A stretch of 64,000 nucleotides of DNA from contig CAXBCH010000001.1 in the NCBI GenBank assembly GCA_963974125.1, positions 62,001 through 126,000 of the forward strand, read 5' to 3'. Under the pieces are notes generated by a model. It was not told the origin of the DNA, did not search any database, and was given only the letters and a program-made list of their open reading frames with translations. How positions within the stretch are numbered: position 1 is the first letter of the stretch; every line of letters starts with the position of its first letter. This DNA is from Haliea sp963974125 (GTDB lineage Bacteria; Pseudomonadota; Gammaproteobacteria; Pseudomonadales; Halieaceae). Below, piece after piece: positions 34,267-42,429 of this stretch. The translations under genes were made by a program, and so were the position numbers.

Positions 34267-36179
34267 GGCTGCCCCGCGTCTTCGCTGGAGTCGACGGGGC
34301 CTCGTGTCGGCAGCTCCTGTACTGAACGCCAGGCCTGCTCGATCGCAGTGTGTGTATAAGCGGTCGCGGCCGCATCGGTATTGGCGATCGCGATCCTGCC
34401 GAATGGCTTGCGCGCGATCTCATGTGGTGCCTCGCCCGGGGGCCAGTCCGGGTCCCAGAGGTCGAGATACTCATAGGCGTAACCGTGCGGCCAGCGATTG
34501 ACGGTAACCGCGAGGACGTCGCGCCGTACATCGAAGCCCGCCGGGCCGAGCAGCCCATCGAGCACCGTGCGCACCTCGCGCTCGTAGTCCTCAAGGGTCA
34601 AACCCAGCATGATTGCCCGGGAAGCACGCAGCTGGCTCTTGATATCCACAGCGTCCTCTGGTGGCGAAATACTGCCCCAGAAAATCAGCGATACCGAGCC
34701 GCTGTCATCAATGGCGTGTTCGTAACCCCCGGTATTGATGCCACGGAAGGTAAACAGTCGCTCCATAAGCCGACCCGGGCAGCGCACAAGGTCAACACCA
34801 AGCCTGTCGAGAGCGTCGGTGTTACGGATCAGCACGTTGGTCAGTAAAAGGGGGTGCTTGACCTGATATTCCAGCGCCTCGCGCTGGGACTGCGGCAACC
34901 CAGGACACAGGTGTGGAATGACACTGTGATAGCAGGCCAGCACACAGTGTTCGGCCGTAACGCGCAGCACCGTACCGTCATTGACATAGCTCACGGCAAC
35001 GCCGTCCGCCGTATTCGTGGTATTGATTACCGTCGAATTCAGTCGCAGGCGCACGGGATTGCCTGCGCGATCGAGCGCAGCGTAGTTGAAGCGCGCCAGC
35101 GCCACGTTGGCAGCCGTGGTACCCGGTGCGACGTCCGGAATCAGCGCAGCGACCTGCAACCGCGCCAGGCTGGCGTTGCCATCCGGCCACATGGCCACGG
35201 GATAATCCCGGCGCTCGCTGTCCCAGCTTTCACCCAGCAGGTGCACACCCGGCGCACCGCCCGCCATCGCCTCCATCGCCGAGAGCGCGCGCATCTCCAC
35301 CCCCCAGCCACCATGTTCCAGCTTGGCGAACAACTGCACGGCGTCGTCCGTGAGGCCGCCATGGCGGCGCAGGAACTCAGGGTAGGAAATGCTGCGCAGA
35401 TAGTCTTCGGCTTGCGCCTCGTCGAGATGTTCAAGCACATCCTCGTTCGCGGCATAAAAACGCTTGAATGACTCGCGACCCGCCTTGGAGATGGGCAACT
35501 GGTCAATGGTGGCGGCGTCGAGGCGATCAGTCAGGTCACATTTTACAACCAGGCGGTTTTCACCATAGGTGGCGGCATCAAACCACATCGCGGGGCTGCT
35601 GGGCGCGGTATGCCCGTAGTCGAACTGTTTGCGCGCGCGCATGAGCTCCACGTCGACACCGTGGTCCCGGAGAAAGGCCTGCACCGTGGCACTGAAATTC
35701 CACCATTCGAGATTGTGGGTACCACCCATGGACAGCACCATGCGCCCGCCCTGGTGAAACTCGTTGCGCCGCGCATGACCACCAAAATCATCGTGGTTCT
35801 CAAGCAGGAGAATTCGCTTGTCGGCACCGAAACGCTGCCGGTAAAAGTAGGCCGCAGCTAGCCCTGAGATGCCCGCACCGACGATCACCAGATCGAAGTG
35901 CTGATCCAGATCGACGGGCTCGGGAAAGCTGCGTCCCTCCCGGGCCAGTGCATGGGCAGACTCGAAGGCACCCGGGTGGGACCCGCGCAAGCCGGTTCGG
36001 ACCGGAGGGTAATCGACGGCAGAGGGTGTACTTGCGACAGGCGCGCGTTTTCCGGGCGCTGCGGCCACGATACCCGGACCCAACGCCATCGCCAGCGTGG
36101 CTACGCCCGCGTCGTGGATCAGGTCGCGGCGGGTAATCACCGCGTCCATACCGAGTTCAGTGTCTGTCTTTTTGCTCAC
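34263..36179 (-). CDS. Tat-exported FAD oxidoreductase, spermidine dehydrogenase (SpdH)-like
   Basis: A 638-residue flavoprotein. A twin-arginine signal is visible (ITRRDLIHDAGVATLAMALG, residues 15-34), so it is likely folded in the cytoplasm and moved to the periplasm. YPPVRTGLRGSHPGAFE precedes the Rossmann motif LVIVGAGISGLAAAYFYRQR (97-116), and LLLENHDDFGGHARRNEF follows. This architecture matches bacterial SpdH-type proteins, which cleave spermidine oxidatively at the secondary amine. Many homologues are uncharacterised, so the substrate is a family-based guess. It is translationally coupled to the TPR-sulfotransferase and ends the accessory block next to glmS. Confidence 0.8.
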   Translation of the reverse strand: MSKKTDTELGMDAVITRRDLIHDAGVATLAMALGPGIVAAAPGKRAPVASTPSAVDYPPVRTGLRGSHPGAFESAHALAREGRSFPEPVDLDQHFDLVIVGAGISGLAAAYFYRQRFGADKRILLLENHDDFGGHARRNEFHQGGRMVLSMGGTHNLEWWNFSATVQAFLRDHGVDVELMRARKQFDYGHTAPSSPAMWFDAATYGENRLVVKCDLTDRLDAATIDQLPISKAGRESFKRFYAANEDVLEHLDEAQAEDYLRSISYPEFLRRHGGLTDDAVQLFAKLEHGGWGVEMRALSAMEAMAGGAPGVHLLGESWDSERRDYPVAMWPDGNASLARLQVAALIPDVAPGTTAANVALARFNYAALDRAGNPVRLRLNSTVINTTNTADGVAVSYVNDGTVLRVTAEHCVLACYHSVIPHLCPGLPQSQREALEYQVKHPLLLTNVLIRNTDALDRLGVDLVRCPGRLMERLFTFRGINTGGYEHAIDDSGSVSLIFWGSISPPEDAVDIKSQLRASRAIMLGLTLEDYEREVRTVLDGLLGPAGFDVRRDVLAVTVNRWPHGYAYEYLDLWDPDWPPGEAPHEIARKPFGRIAIANTDAAATAYTHTAIEQAWRSVQELPTRGPVDSSEDAGQP

Positions 36180-36223
36180 CGCGCTCTCTCACACATCCGG
36201 CAGGGTGCAGTGCCCGCAGCCCC

Positions 36224-38053
36224 CTACTCCACCGTCACCGACTTCGCCAGATTCCGGGGCTTGTCCACATCCGTGCCCTTCTGCACCGCAACATGATAGG
36301 CCAGCAGCTGCAGGGCAACCGTATAAATGATCGGTTTGAGCAGTTCCGAGCAGCTGGGCAACGCCAGCACGTGGACCCTGGGCTCGTCGGCGAAGTGGTC
36401 CTCGCTGTCGGCAAATACGTACAGTTCGGCGCCACGGGAACGCACTTCCTCAAGGTTGGACTTGAGCTTTTCCATCAGCTCATCTCCGGGCGCCACGGCG
36501 ACCACCGGCATGTCAGCGTCAACCAGGGCCAGCGGCCCGTGTTTCAACTCCCCTGCGGGGTAGGCCTCGGCGTGGATATAGGAGATTTCCTTGAGCTTGA
36601 GCGCACCCTCCATGGCGATCGGATAGTAAATGCCACGGCCCAGGAACAGGGCGTGCTGGCGCTGAATGAAAGCCCCCGCCATGCGCTTGATCGCCGGGTC
36701 AAGCAACAGGGTGCGTTCCACGCAGTCGGGCAGCCGGTGCAGGGCTGAAACCAGGTCGGCCGCCGCTTCCGGTTTCAGGGCATGGCGGCGGCCGAGCACC
36801 AGGGTCAGCATCAAAAACGCAGCGAGCTGGGTAGTAAAGGCCTTGGTCGAGGCGACGCCGATTTCCGCTCCGGCCCGGGTCAGGAACACGAGGTCGGATT
36901 CCCGCACCAGCGAGCTGTGATCCACGTTGGCGATCACCATCCGCGCCACAAAGGCCTCCTCGGTGGCATTGCGCAGGGCGGCCAGGGTGTCTGCGGTCTC
37001 GCCGGACTGGGAGACGGTGACCAGCAGGGTGCCGGGATGCTGAACCCGCTTGCGGTAGCGGAACTCGGAGGCCACTTCCACCGCGCAGGGAATCCCCGCC
37101 AGCTCCTCCAGCCAGTAGCGGGCCACCATGCCCGCGTGGTAGCTGGTGCCGCAGGCGACGATCTGCACGGCCTTCACCCGGTCAAACAGGGCGCCCGCAT
37201 CGGCACCAAAGACGCTGTCTTCGATCTCCCGGGTGCCCGCCACGGGAATGGTGGCAGCCAGAGCGCGGGGTTGTTCGTGGATCTCCTTGAGCATGTAGTG
37301 CTCGTAATCACCGAGTCCGCTGCTTTCCTCCACCGCCGAGATCAGCGACATCTTGCGCTGTACCGGCTCCCCGGCAACGTTGGTGATTTCCAGAGAGGTG
37401 GCGGTGATCCGGACCAGGTCACCCTCTTCCAGGTAGATGAAGCGGTCTGTCACCTGTCGCAGCGCCAGCTGGTCCGAGGCGAGGAAGTACTCACCGATCC
37501 CCACCCCCACTACCAGCGGGCTACCCTCGCGGGTACCCACCACTTCGTCCGGGTGCTCGACATCAATGGCGGCCAGGGCATAGGCACCCTGCAAACGGGG
37601 CACCACCGCCAGCATCGCCTGCTGCAGGCTCGACCCCGATTCCAGTTCGCGATGCAGCAGGTGCACGATCACTTCGGTATCCGTGCCCGACTGGAACTCA
37701 TAGCCGGCTGCCTGCAGCTCGCTGCGCAACTCCGCGTGATTCTCGATAATCCCGTTGTGGACGACGGCAACACGCTGGCCGGATATGTGCGGGTGGGCAT
37801 TGACCGCGGAAGGTACGCCGTGGGTTGCCCAGCGGGTGTGGGCGATGCCGACGCAACCGTACTTGGGGTCCATGGCCTGGGCCTGCTCCAGCTCCGCAAC
37901 CTTGCCCTGGCGCTTGTGCAACAACAGGTTGTGATCACTGTCGATCAGCGCCATCCCGGCGGAATCATAGCCCCGGTACTCCAGCCGTCGCAGCCCCTCA
38001 AGCAGGATTTCGGATACTTCGCGACGGGCCGCCGCGGCAACAATTCCACACAT
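36224..38053 (-). CDS. glmS: glutamine--fructose-6-phosphate aminotransferase
   Basis: A 609-residue enzyme that makes glucosamine-6-phosphate from fructose-6-phosphate and glutamine, the first step to UDP-GlcNAc. The N-terminal amidotransferase starts MCGIVAAAA with the catalytic Cys2 and has LEYRGYDSAGMA. Two SIS isomerase domains follow (CGTSYHAGMVARYW and LGRGIYYPIAMEGALKLKEI), and the C-terminus DKPRNLAKSVTVE is canonical. It lies 3 bp after glmU, so the two are one transcript. The E. coli-type long glmU-glmS gap used by the GlmZ RNA is absent here. Confidence 0.97.
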   Translation of the reverse strand: MCGIVAAAARREVSEILLEGLRRLEYRGYDSAGMALIDSDHNLLLHKRQGKVAELEQAQAMDPKYGCVGIAHTRWATHGVPSAVNAHPHISGQRVAVVHNGIIENHAELRSELQAAGYEFQSGTDTEVIVHLLHRELESGSSLQQAMLAVVPRLQGAYALAAIDVEHPDEVVGTREGSPLVVGVGIGEYFLASDQLALRQVTDRFIYLEEGDLVRITATSLEITNVAGEPVQRKMSLISAVEESSGLGDYEHYMLKEIHEQPRALAATIPVAGTREIEDSVFGADAGALFDRVKAVQIVACGTSYHAGMVARYWLEELAGIPCAVEVASEFRYRKRVQHPGTLLVTVSQSGETADTLAALRNATEEAFVARMVIANVDHSSLVRESDLVFLTRAGAEIGVASTKAFTTQLAAFLMLTLVLGRRHALKPEAAADLVSALHRLPDCVERTLLLDPAIKRMAGAFIQRQHALFLGRGIYYPIAMEGALKLKEISYIHAEAYPAGELKHGPLALVDADMPVVAVAPGDELMEKLKSNLEEVRSRGAELYVFADSEDHFADEPRVHVLALPSCSELLKPIIYTVALQLLAYHVAVQKGTDVDKPRNLAKSVTVE

Positions 38054-38056
38054 GCA

Positions 38057-39424
38057 TCAGTCCTTGTCTGTTTTCCCGGGGCGGGTCCAGCCCTGGATAT
38101 TGCGCTGTTTGCCGCGGCCCACTGCCAGCTCCGCGGTGGCAACCTGACGGGTTATGGTGGAGCCGGCGGCGACAAAGCCCTCGGCACCAATCTCGACCGG
38201 AGCCACCAGTGTCGCGTTGGAGCCCACGAAAGCGCCATCACCGATACGGGTAATATGCTTGTTGACTCCGTCGTAGTTGCAGGTAATGGTGCCGGCGCCG
38301 ATATTCACTCCGGCGCCCATTTCGCAATCGCCGACATAGGACAGGTGATTGACCTTGCTCCCGGCACCGATGTTGGCCTTCTTGGTTTCCACGAAATTGC
38401 CGACCCTGGCCCGGTCGCCCAGGCGGGTGCCGGGCCGCAGCCGGGCATAGGGTCCGACCGTGCAGGCACTGCCGACGCTGGCGGACTGCAGGTGACTCAT
38501 GGCGCAGATTTCGCTGCCGTCGCCAACGGTAGTGTCCTGCAGGAAGCAGTTCGGGCCTACGGTGACGCCGTCACCGAGCACCACTGCTCCAGTGAAGACG
38601 CAATTCACATCAATATACACATCGCGGCCGCACTGCAGACTGCCGCGAATATCAATCCGGGCGGGGTCTGCGAGCCTGACACCCGCCCGCATCAGGGCCT
38701 CGGCACGCAGCCGCTGCAATTCGCGCTCCAACTGGCTCAACTGCAGCTGGTCGTTGACACCCATGACCTGCAGCGGGTTGGCGGCGGAGGCGGTATGAAC
38801 CGCCACGCCATCAGCCACGGCAAGCGACAGCACATCGGGGAGGTAGTATTCCTGCTGCTGGTTGCTGTTGCCCACACGGGGCAGATACCGATGCAGGAGT
38901 CTGGCGGGGGCTGCCAGGATACCGGTATTGACCTCCCGCACCGCGCGCTCGGACGCGCTGGCATCCTTGTGTTCCACTACCGCCATGAACACGCCGTCGG
39001 CGTCGCGCAGCACCCGGCCGTAACCGGAGGGGTCTTCCAGGTTGGCGGTCAGCAGCGCCGGCGCATCCGCGGCCGCGGCCACCAGGGCTTGCAGGCTGCT
39101 CGCGGACACCAGCGGCACATCGCCGTACAACACCAGTACCGTGCTCTCCTCGCCAATGGCGGGCAAGGCCTGCAGCACGGCGTGGCCCGTGCCCAGTTGT
39201 TGCCGCTGCTCGACCCAGGACAGGGACTGCTCGCCAAAGGCGGAGCGAACCTGGTCGGCGCCGTGGCCAACGACCACATGAATGGCCGCGGGGGACAGTT
39301 CCTGTGCACTGTCGATGACATGCTGCAGCAGGGGTTTCCCCGCCAGTTGATGCAGCACCTTGGGCAGGCTGGAACGCATGCGTGAGCCCTGGCCAGCGGC
39401 GAGAATGACAACTTCTAGTGACAT
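38057..39424 (-). CDS. glmU: bifunctional UDP-N-acetylglucosamine pyrophosphorylase / glucosamine-1-phosphate acetyltransferase
   Basis: A 455-residue enzyme catalysing the last two steps to UDP-GlcNAc, the precursor of peptidoglycan and LPS. The uridyltransferase loop LAAGQGSRMRSSLPKVLHQL is at 8-27. LLHRYLPRVGNSNQQQEYYL and VMGVNDQLQLSQLEREL are typical. The C-terminal half is a left-handed beta-helix of hexapeptide repeats with VGNFVETKKANIGAGSKVNH and CEMGAGVNIGAGTITCNYDG. It sits between the atp operon and glmS, a common gammaproteobacterial order. Confidence 0.97.
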   Translation of the reverse strand: MSLEVVILAAGQGSRMRSSLPKVLHQLAGKPLLQHVIDSAQELSPAAIHVVVGHGADQVRSAFGEQSLSWVEQRQQLGTGHAVLQALPAIGEESTVLVLYGDVPLVSASSLQALVAAAADAPALLTANLEDPSGYGRVLRDADGVFMAVVEHKDASASERAVREVNTGILAAPARLLHRYLPRVGNSNQQQEYYLPDVLSLAVADGVAVHTASAANPLQVMGVNDQLQLSQLERELQRLRAEALMRAGVRLADPARIDIRGSLQCGRDVYIDVNCVFTGAVVLGDGVTVGPNCFLQDTTVGDGSEICAMSHLQSASVGSACTVGPYARLRPGTRLGDRARVGNFVETKKANIGAGSKVNHLSYVGDCEMGAGVNIGAGTITCNYDGVNKHITRIGDGAFVGSNATLVAPVEIGAEGFVAAGSTITRQVATAELAVGRGKQRNIQGWTRPGKTDKD

Positions 39425-39577
39425 TACAGTATCCCGTTCTCAGGCAAACCAGCGGCGCAGGACCGCTGCTACGCGCTGGTACCGGGTTTCAACACAGGGC
39501 ATATTAACGCCCGGACACAGCAAAACAACCCGATGGATAGGGTAACAGACAGAATTGTGATGCAGTACAAGCTATGC

Positions 39578-39597
39578 GGCCCCGCCAATCCGGGGCC
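39578..39597 (-). terminator. GC hairpin after the ATP synthase operon
   Basis: A 7-bp stem GGCCCCG/CGGGGCC with a 6-base loop lies 16 bp beyond the atpC stop, in the 188-bp gap before glmU. It is a good position for an operon-end terminator, though no run of U follows, so termination could be partial or assisted by Rho. Confidence 0.45.
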
Positions 39598-39612
39598 GGG
39601 GGGAGTGGAGCC

Positions 39613-40041
39613 TCAGCCGCGACCGGCGCGGTTTCTCATCTTGCGCAGGGTCGCCAGCTGGGCGGCCGCTTCCGCAAGCTGCGCGGAAGCGCGGCCGTAG
39701 TCGAAATCACCCGACTGGTTGGTAAGCGTGTGCACGGCCTCGCGACGGGCTTCCTCGGCGGCGGCCTCGTCGACATCGCCGGCACGCAGGGCGGTGTCGG
39801 CGAGAATCGAGACGACGCCGGGCTGGACTTCAATAAAGCCGCCGGAAACGTAGTACACCTCTTCCTCGCCGCCCTGCTTGACGATGCGCACGGGACCGGG
39901 GATCAGCGACGACAGCAGCGGTGCGTGGCCGTAGGTCACGCCCATCTCACCCAGGTCCGCGGTAGCCACCAGCATCTCGACCAGCCCGGAAAAGATTTCC
40001 TCTTCCGCGCTGACGATATCGCAGTGAATTGTCATTGTCAT
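39613..40041 (-). CDS. atpC: F1Fo ATP synthase epsilon subunit
   Basis: A 142-residue central-stalk subunit that links gamma to the c-ring and inhibits ATP hydrolysis. It begins MTMTIHCDIVSAEEEIFSG and shows the beta-sandwich segments GEMGVTYGHAPLLSSLIPGP and YYVSGGFIEVQPGVVSILAD, followed by a C-terminal helical hairpin. It is the last gene of the atpIBEFHAGDC unit, 24 bp after atpD. A GC hairpin follows its stop. Confidence 0.97.
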   Translation of the reverse strand: MTMTIHCDIVSAEEEIFSGLVEMLVATADLGEMGVTYGHAPLLSSLIPGPVRIVKQGGEEEVYYVSGGFIEVQPGVVSILADTALRAGDVDEAAAEEARREAVHTLTNQSGDFDYGRASAQLAEAAAQLATLRKMRNRAGRG

Positions 40042-40065
40042 CTCAAGCCCCTCTGTCGCGACGCC

Positions 40066-41463
40066 TTACAGCTTGGCCGCTTTCTCGACCGCTTCGTCGA
40101 TGCTGCCGACCATGTAGAAGGCCTGCTCCGGCAGGTGATCGTACTCCCCCGCCAGAATACCCTTGAAGCCGGTGATGGTTTCCTTCAGCGACACGTACTT
40201 GCCCGGCGCACCGGTAAAGATTTCCGCCACGTGGAAGGGCTGTGACAGGAAGCGCTCGATCTTGCGCGCCCGGGCCACGGTCTGCTTGTCTTCCTCGGAC
40301 AGTTCATCCATGCCGAGAATGGCGATGATGTCCTTCAGCTCCTTGTAGCGCTGCAGTACCGACTGCACGCCCCGGGCAACGTCGTAGTGCTCGTGACCGA
40401 TGATCAGCGGGTCCAGCTGGCGCGAGGTGGAGTCCAGAGGATCAACCGCGGGGTAGATACCCTTGGCGGCGATGTCGCGACTCAGCACCACGGTGGAGTC
40501 GAGGTGGGCAAAGGTGGTCGCCGGCGAGGGGTCGGTCAAGTCGTCCGCGGGTACGTATACCGCCTGGATGGAGGTGATCGAGCCCACCTTGGTCGAGGTG
40601 ATCCGCTCCTGCAGTACGCCCATTTCTTCCGCCAGGGTCGGCTGGTAGCCCACCGCGGAGGGCATCCGGCCCAGCAGCGCCGAAACCTCGGTGCCGGCGA
40701 GGGTGTAGCGATAGATGTTGTCGATGAACAGCAGCACGTCGCGGCCTTCGTCGCGGAACTTCTCGGCCATGGTGAGGCCGGTCAGGGCCACGCGCAGGCG
40801 GTTTCCCGGCGGCTCGTTCATCTGGCCGTAGACCATCGCCACCTTGGAGTTGCCCAGGTTCTCGATATCGACAACCTTGGATTCCTGCATTTCGAAGTAG
40901 AAGTCGTTACCTTCCCGGGTGCGCTCACCGACACCGGCAAACACGGACAGGCCGGAGTGCTCGGTGGCGATGTTGTTGATCAGCTCCATCATGTTGACCG
41001 TCTTGCCGACGCCGGCGCCGCCGAACAGGCCAACCTTGCCACCCTTGGCAAACGGACAGACCAGGTCGATCACCTTGATGCCTGTTTCCAGCAGTTCATT
41101 GGATGCGGCAAGCTCTTCGTAGCTGGGAGCCTTGCGGTGGATCGAGGCGCGATCCTTTTCACCGATGGGGCCGCGCTCGTCGATGGGGTTGCCGAGCACG
41201 TCCATGATGCGACCGAGGGTTTCGACGCCCACGGGCACCGAGATCGGCGCGCCGGTGTTCTCCACCGCCAGCTCCCGGCTCACCCCCTCGGAGGAACCCA
41301 TGGCGATCGTGCGCACAACACCGTCGCCCAGCTGCTGCTGGACTTCCAGGGTGAGACCTTTTTCGGTAACCAACAGTGCATCGTAAATGCTGGGTACCTG
41401 GTCGCGTGGAAATTCCACATCGATAACGGCACCGATAATCTGTACGACTCGTCCGCTGCTCAT
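40066..41463 (-). CDS. atpD: F1Fo ATP synthase beta subunit
   Basis: The 465-residue catalytic subunit of F1. The Walker A motif GGAGVGKT is at 148-155, GERTREGNDFYFEM follows, and Walker B is in DVLLFIDNIYRYT. ALLGRMPSAVGYQPTLAEEM and the catalytic-interface region PATTFAHLDSTVVLSR are standard. I chose ATG 41463 (MSSGRVVQIIGAVIDVEF) with AGAGGA about 8 bp upstream; the open frame extends 63 bp further but matches no homologue pattern. It lies between atpG and atpC. Confidence 0.98.
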   Translation of the reverse strand: MSSGRVVQIIGAVIDVEFPRDQVPSIYDALLVTEKGLTLEVQQQLGDGVVRTIAMGSSEGVSRELAVENTGAPISVPVGVETLGRIMDVLGNPIDERGPIGEKDRASIHRKAPSYEELAASNELLETGIKVIDLVCPFAKGGKVGLFGGAGVGKTVNMMELINNIATEHSGLSVFAGVGERTREGNDFYFEMQESKVVDIENLGNSKVAMVYGQMNEPPGNRLRVALTGLTMAEKFRDEGRDVLLFIDNIYRYTLAGTEVSALLGRMPSAVGYQPTLAEEMGVLQERITSTKVGSITSIQAVYVPADDLTDPSPATTFAHLDSTVVLSRDIAAKGIYPAVDPLDSTSRQLDPLIIGHEHYDVARGVQSVLQRYKELKDIIAILGMDELSEEDKQTVARARKIERFLSQPFHVAEIFTGAPGKYVSLKETITGFKGILAGEYDHLPEQAFYMVGSIDEAVEKAAKL

Positions 41464-41549
41464 GTTCGGATCCTCTGCATCAAAGTTCAATTCTGTCTGG
41501 TGCCAGCCGGACTCTCCTGCCGGCACCGAATGTACTGCGATTGTGTCTG

Positions 41550-42413
41550 TCAGCTGATGGCCGCTGCACCGCTGACGATTTCCGACAGCTCCTGGGTAAT
41601 CGAAGCCTGGCGCGCCTTGTTGTAGATCAGCTGCAGGTCATCGATCAGGTCGCCGGCGTTGTCTGTTGCATTCTTCATCGCCAGCATCCGCGCAGCCTGT
41701 TCACAGGCACCGTTTTCAACCACGGCCTGGTACACCTGGGATTCGATATAACGGGTCAGCAGGCGCTCCAGCAGCACCATCGCATCGGGCTCGTAGATGT
41801 AGTCCCAGTGGTGCTTCATCTCGGCGTTGTCTTCAGCCTCCAGCGGCAGCAGCTGCTCGACCGCTGGGCTCTGGGTCATGGTGTTGACAAACTCGTTGCT
41901 GACCAGGAACAGGCGGTCAATCTGCCCGTTCTCGTAGGCATCCAGCATGGTCTTGACGCTGCCAATCAGGTCCGCCAGCGTAGGCTCTTCACCGATATCA
42001 CGCACTGCCGCGGTAACGTTGCCACCATAGCTCTTGAAAAAGGCGGCCGCCTTGGCACCGATCAGGCACAGGTCGATACCGACGCCCTGGTCGGCCCAGC
42101 CCTTCATGGCCTTGATCGTGGCCTTGAACAGGTTGATGTTGAGGCCACCACAGAGACCGCGATCGGTAGAAACGACGACAAAGCCGACCCGCTTGACCTC
42201 GCGCTCCACCATGTAGGCGTGGCGGTATTCCGGTGCGGAGTTGGCAATGTGACCCACCACCGACCGCATGCGGCGCGCGTAGGGCTTGCCCAGGGCCATG
42301 CGCTCCTGGGCCTTGCGCATTTTGCTCGCCGCCACCATTTCCATGGCGCTGGTGATCTTCTGCGTGCTCCGGATACTGGTGATCTTGGTCCGGATTTCTT
42401 TTCCGACTGCCAT
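41550..42413 (-). CDS. atpG: F1Fo ATP synthase gamma subunit
   Basis: A 287-residue rotating central shaft of F1. The N-terminus is MAVGKEIRTKITSIRSTQKI with TSAMEMVAASKMRKAQERM, and the C-terminal helix includes MLAMKNATDNAGDLIDDLQL and ARQASITQELSEIVSGAAAI; these two helices form the coiled-coil axle. I chose ATG 42413; a longer frame to 42512 overlaps atpA. The gap to atpA is 16 bp. Confidence 0.98.
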   Translation of the reverse strand: MAVGKEIRTKITSIRSTQKITSAMEMVAASKMRKAQERMALGKPYARRMRSVVGHIANSAPEYRHAYMVEREVKRVGFVVVSTDRGLCGGLNINLFKATIKAMKGWADQGVGIDLCLIGAKAAAFFKSYGGNVTAAVRDIGEEPTLADLIGSVKTMLDAYENGQIDRLFLVSNEFVNTMTQSPAVEQLLPLEAEDNAEMKHHWDYIYEPDAMVLLERLLTRYIESQVYQAVVENGACEQAARMLAMKNATDNAGDLIDDLQLIYNKARQASITQELSEIVSGAAAIS

Positions 42414-42429
42414 CTGGTTTTCCTCGGGC

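Noticed and set aside
36782..39385. 867-codon open frame on the plus strand opposite glmS and glmU
   Set aside because: It is an antisense frame created by high GC; the minus-strand frames encode unmistakable GlmS and GlmU, and the plus-strand product has low-complexity His/Gly/Gln composition.
40226..40242. CACGTGGAA in atpD as a third parS
   Set aside because: Only one arm matches; the other (CCGC) does not complete the palindrome.
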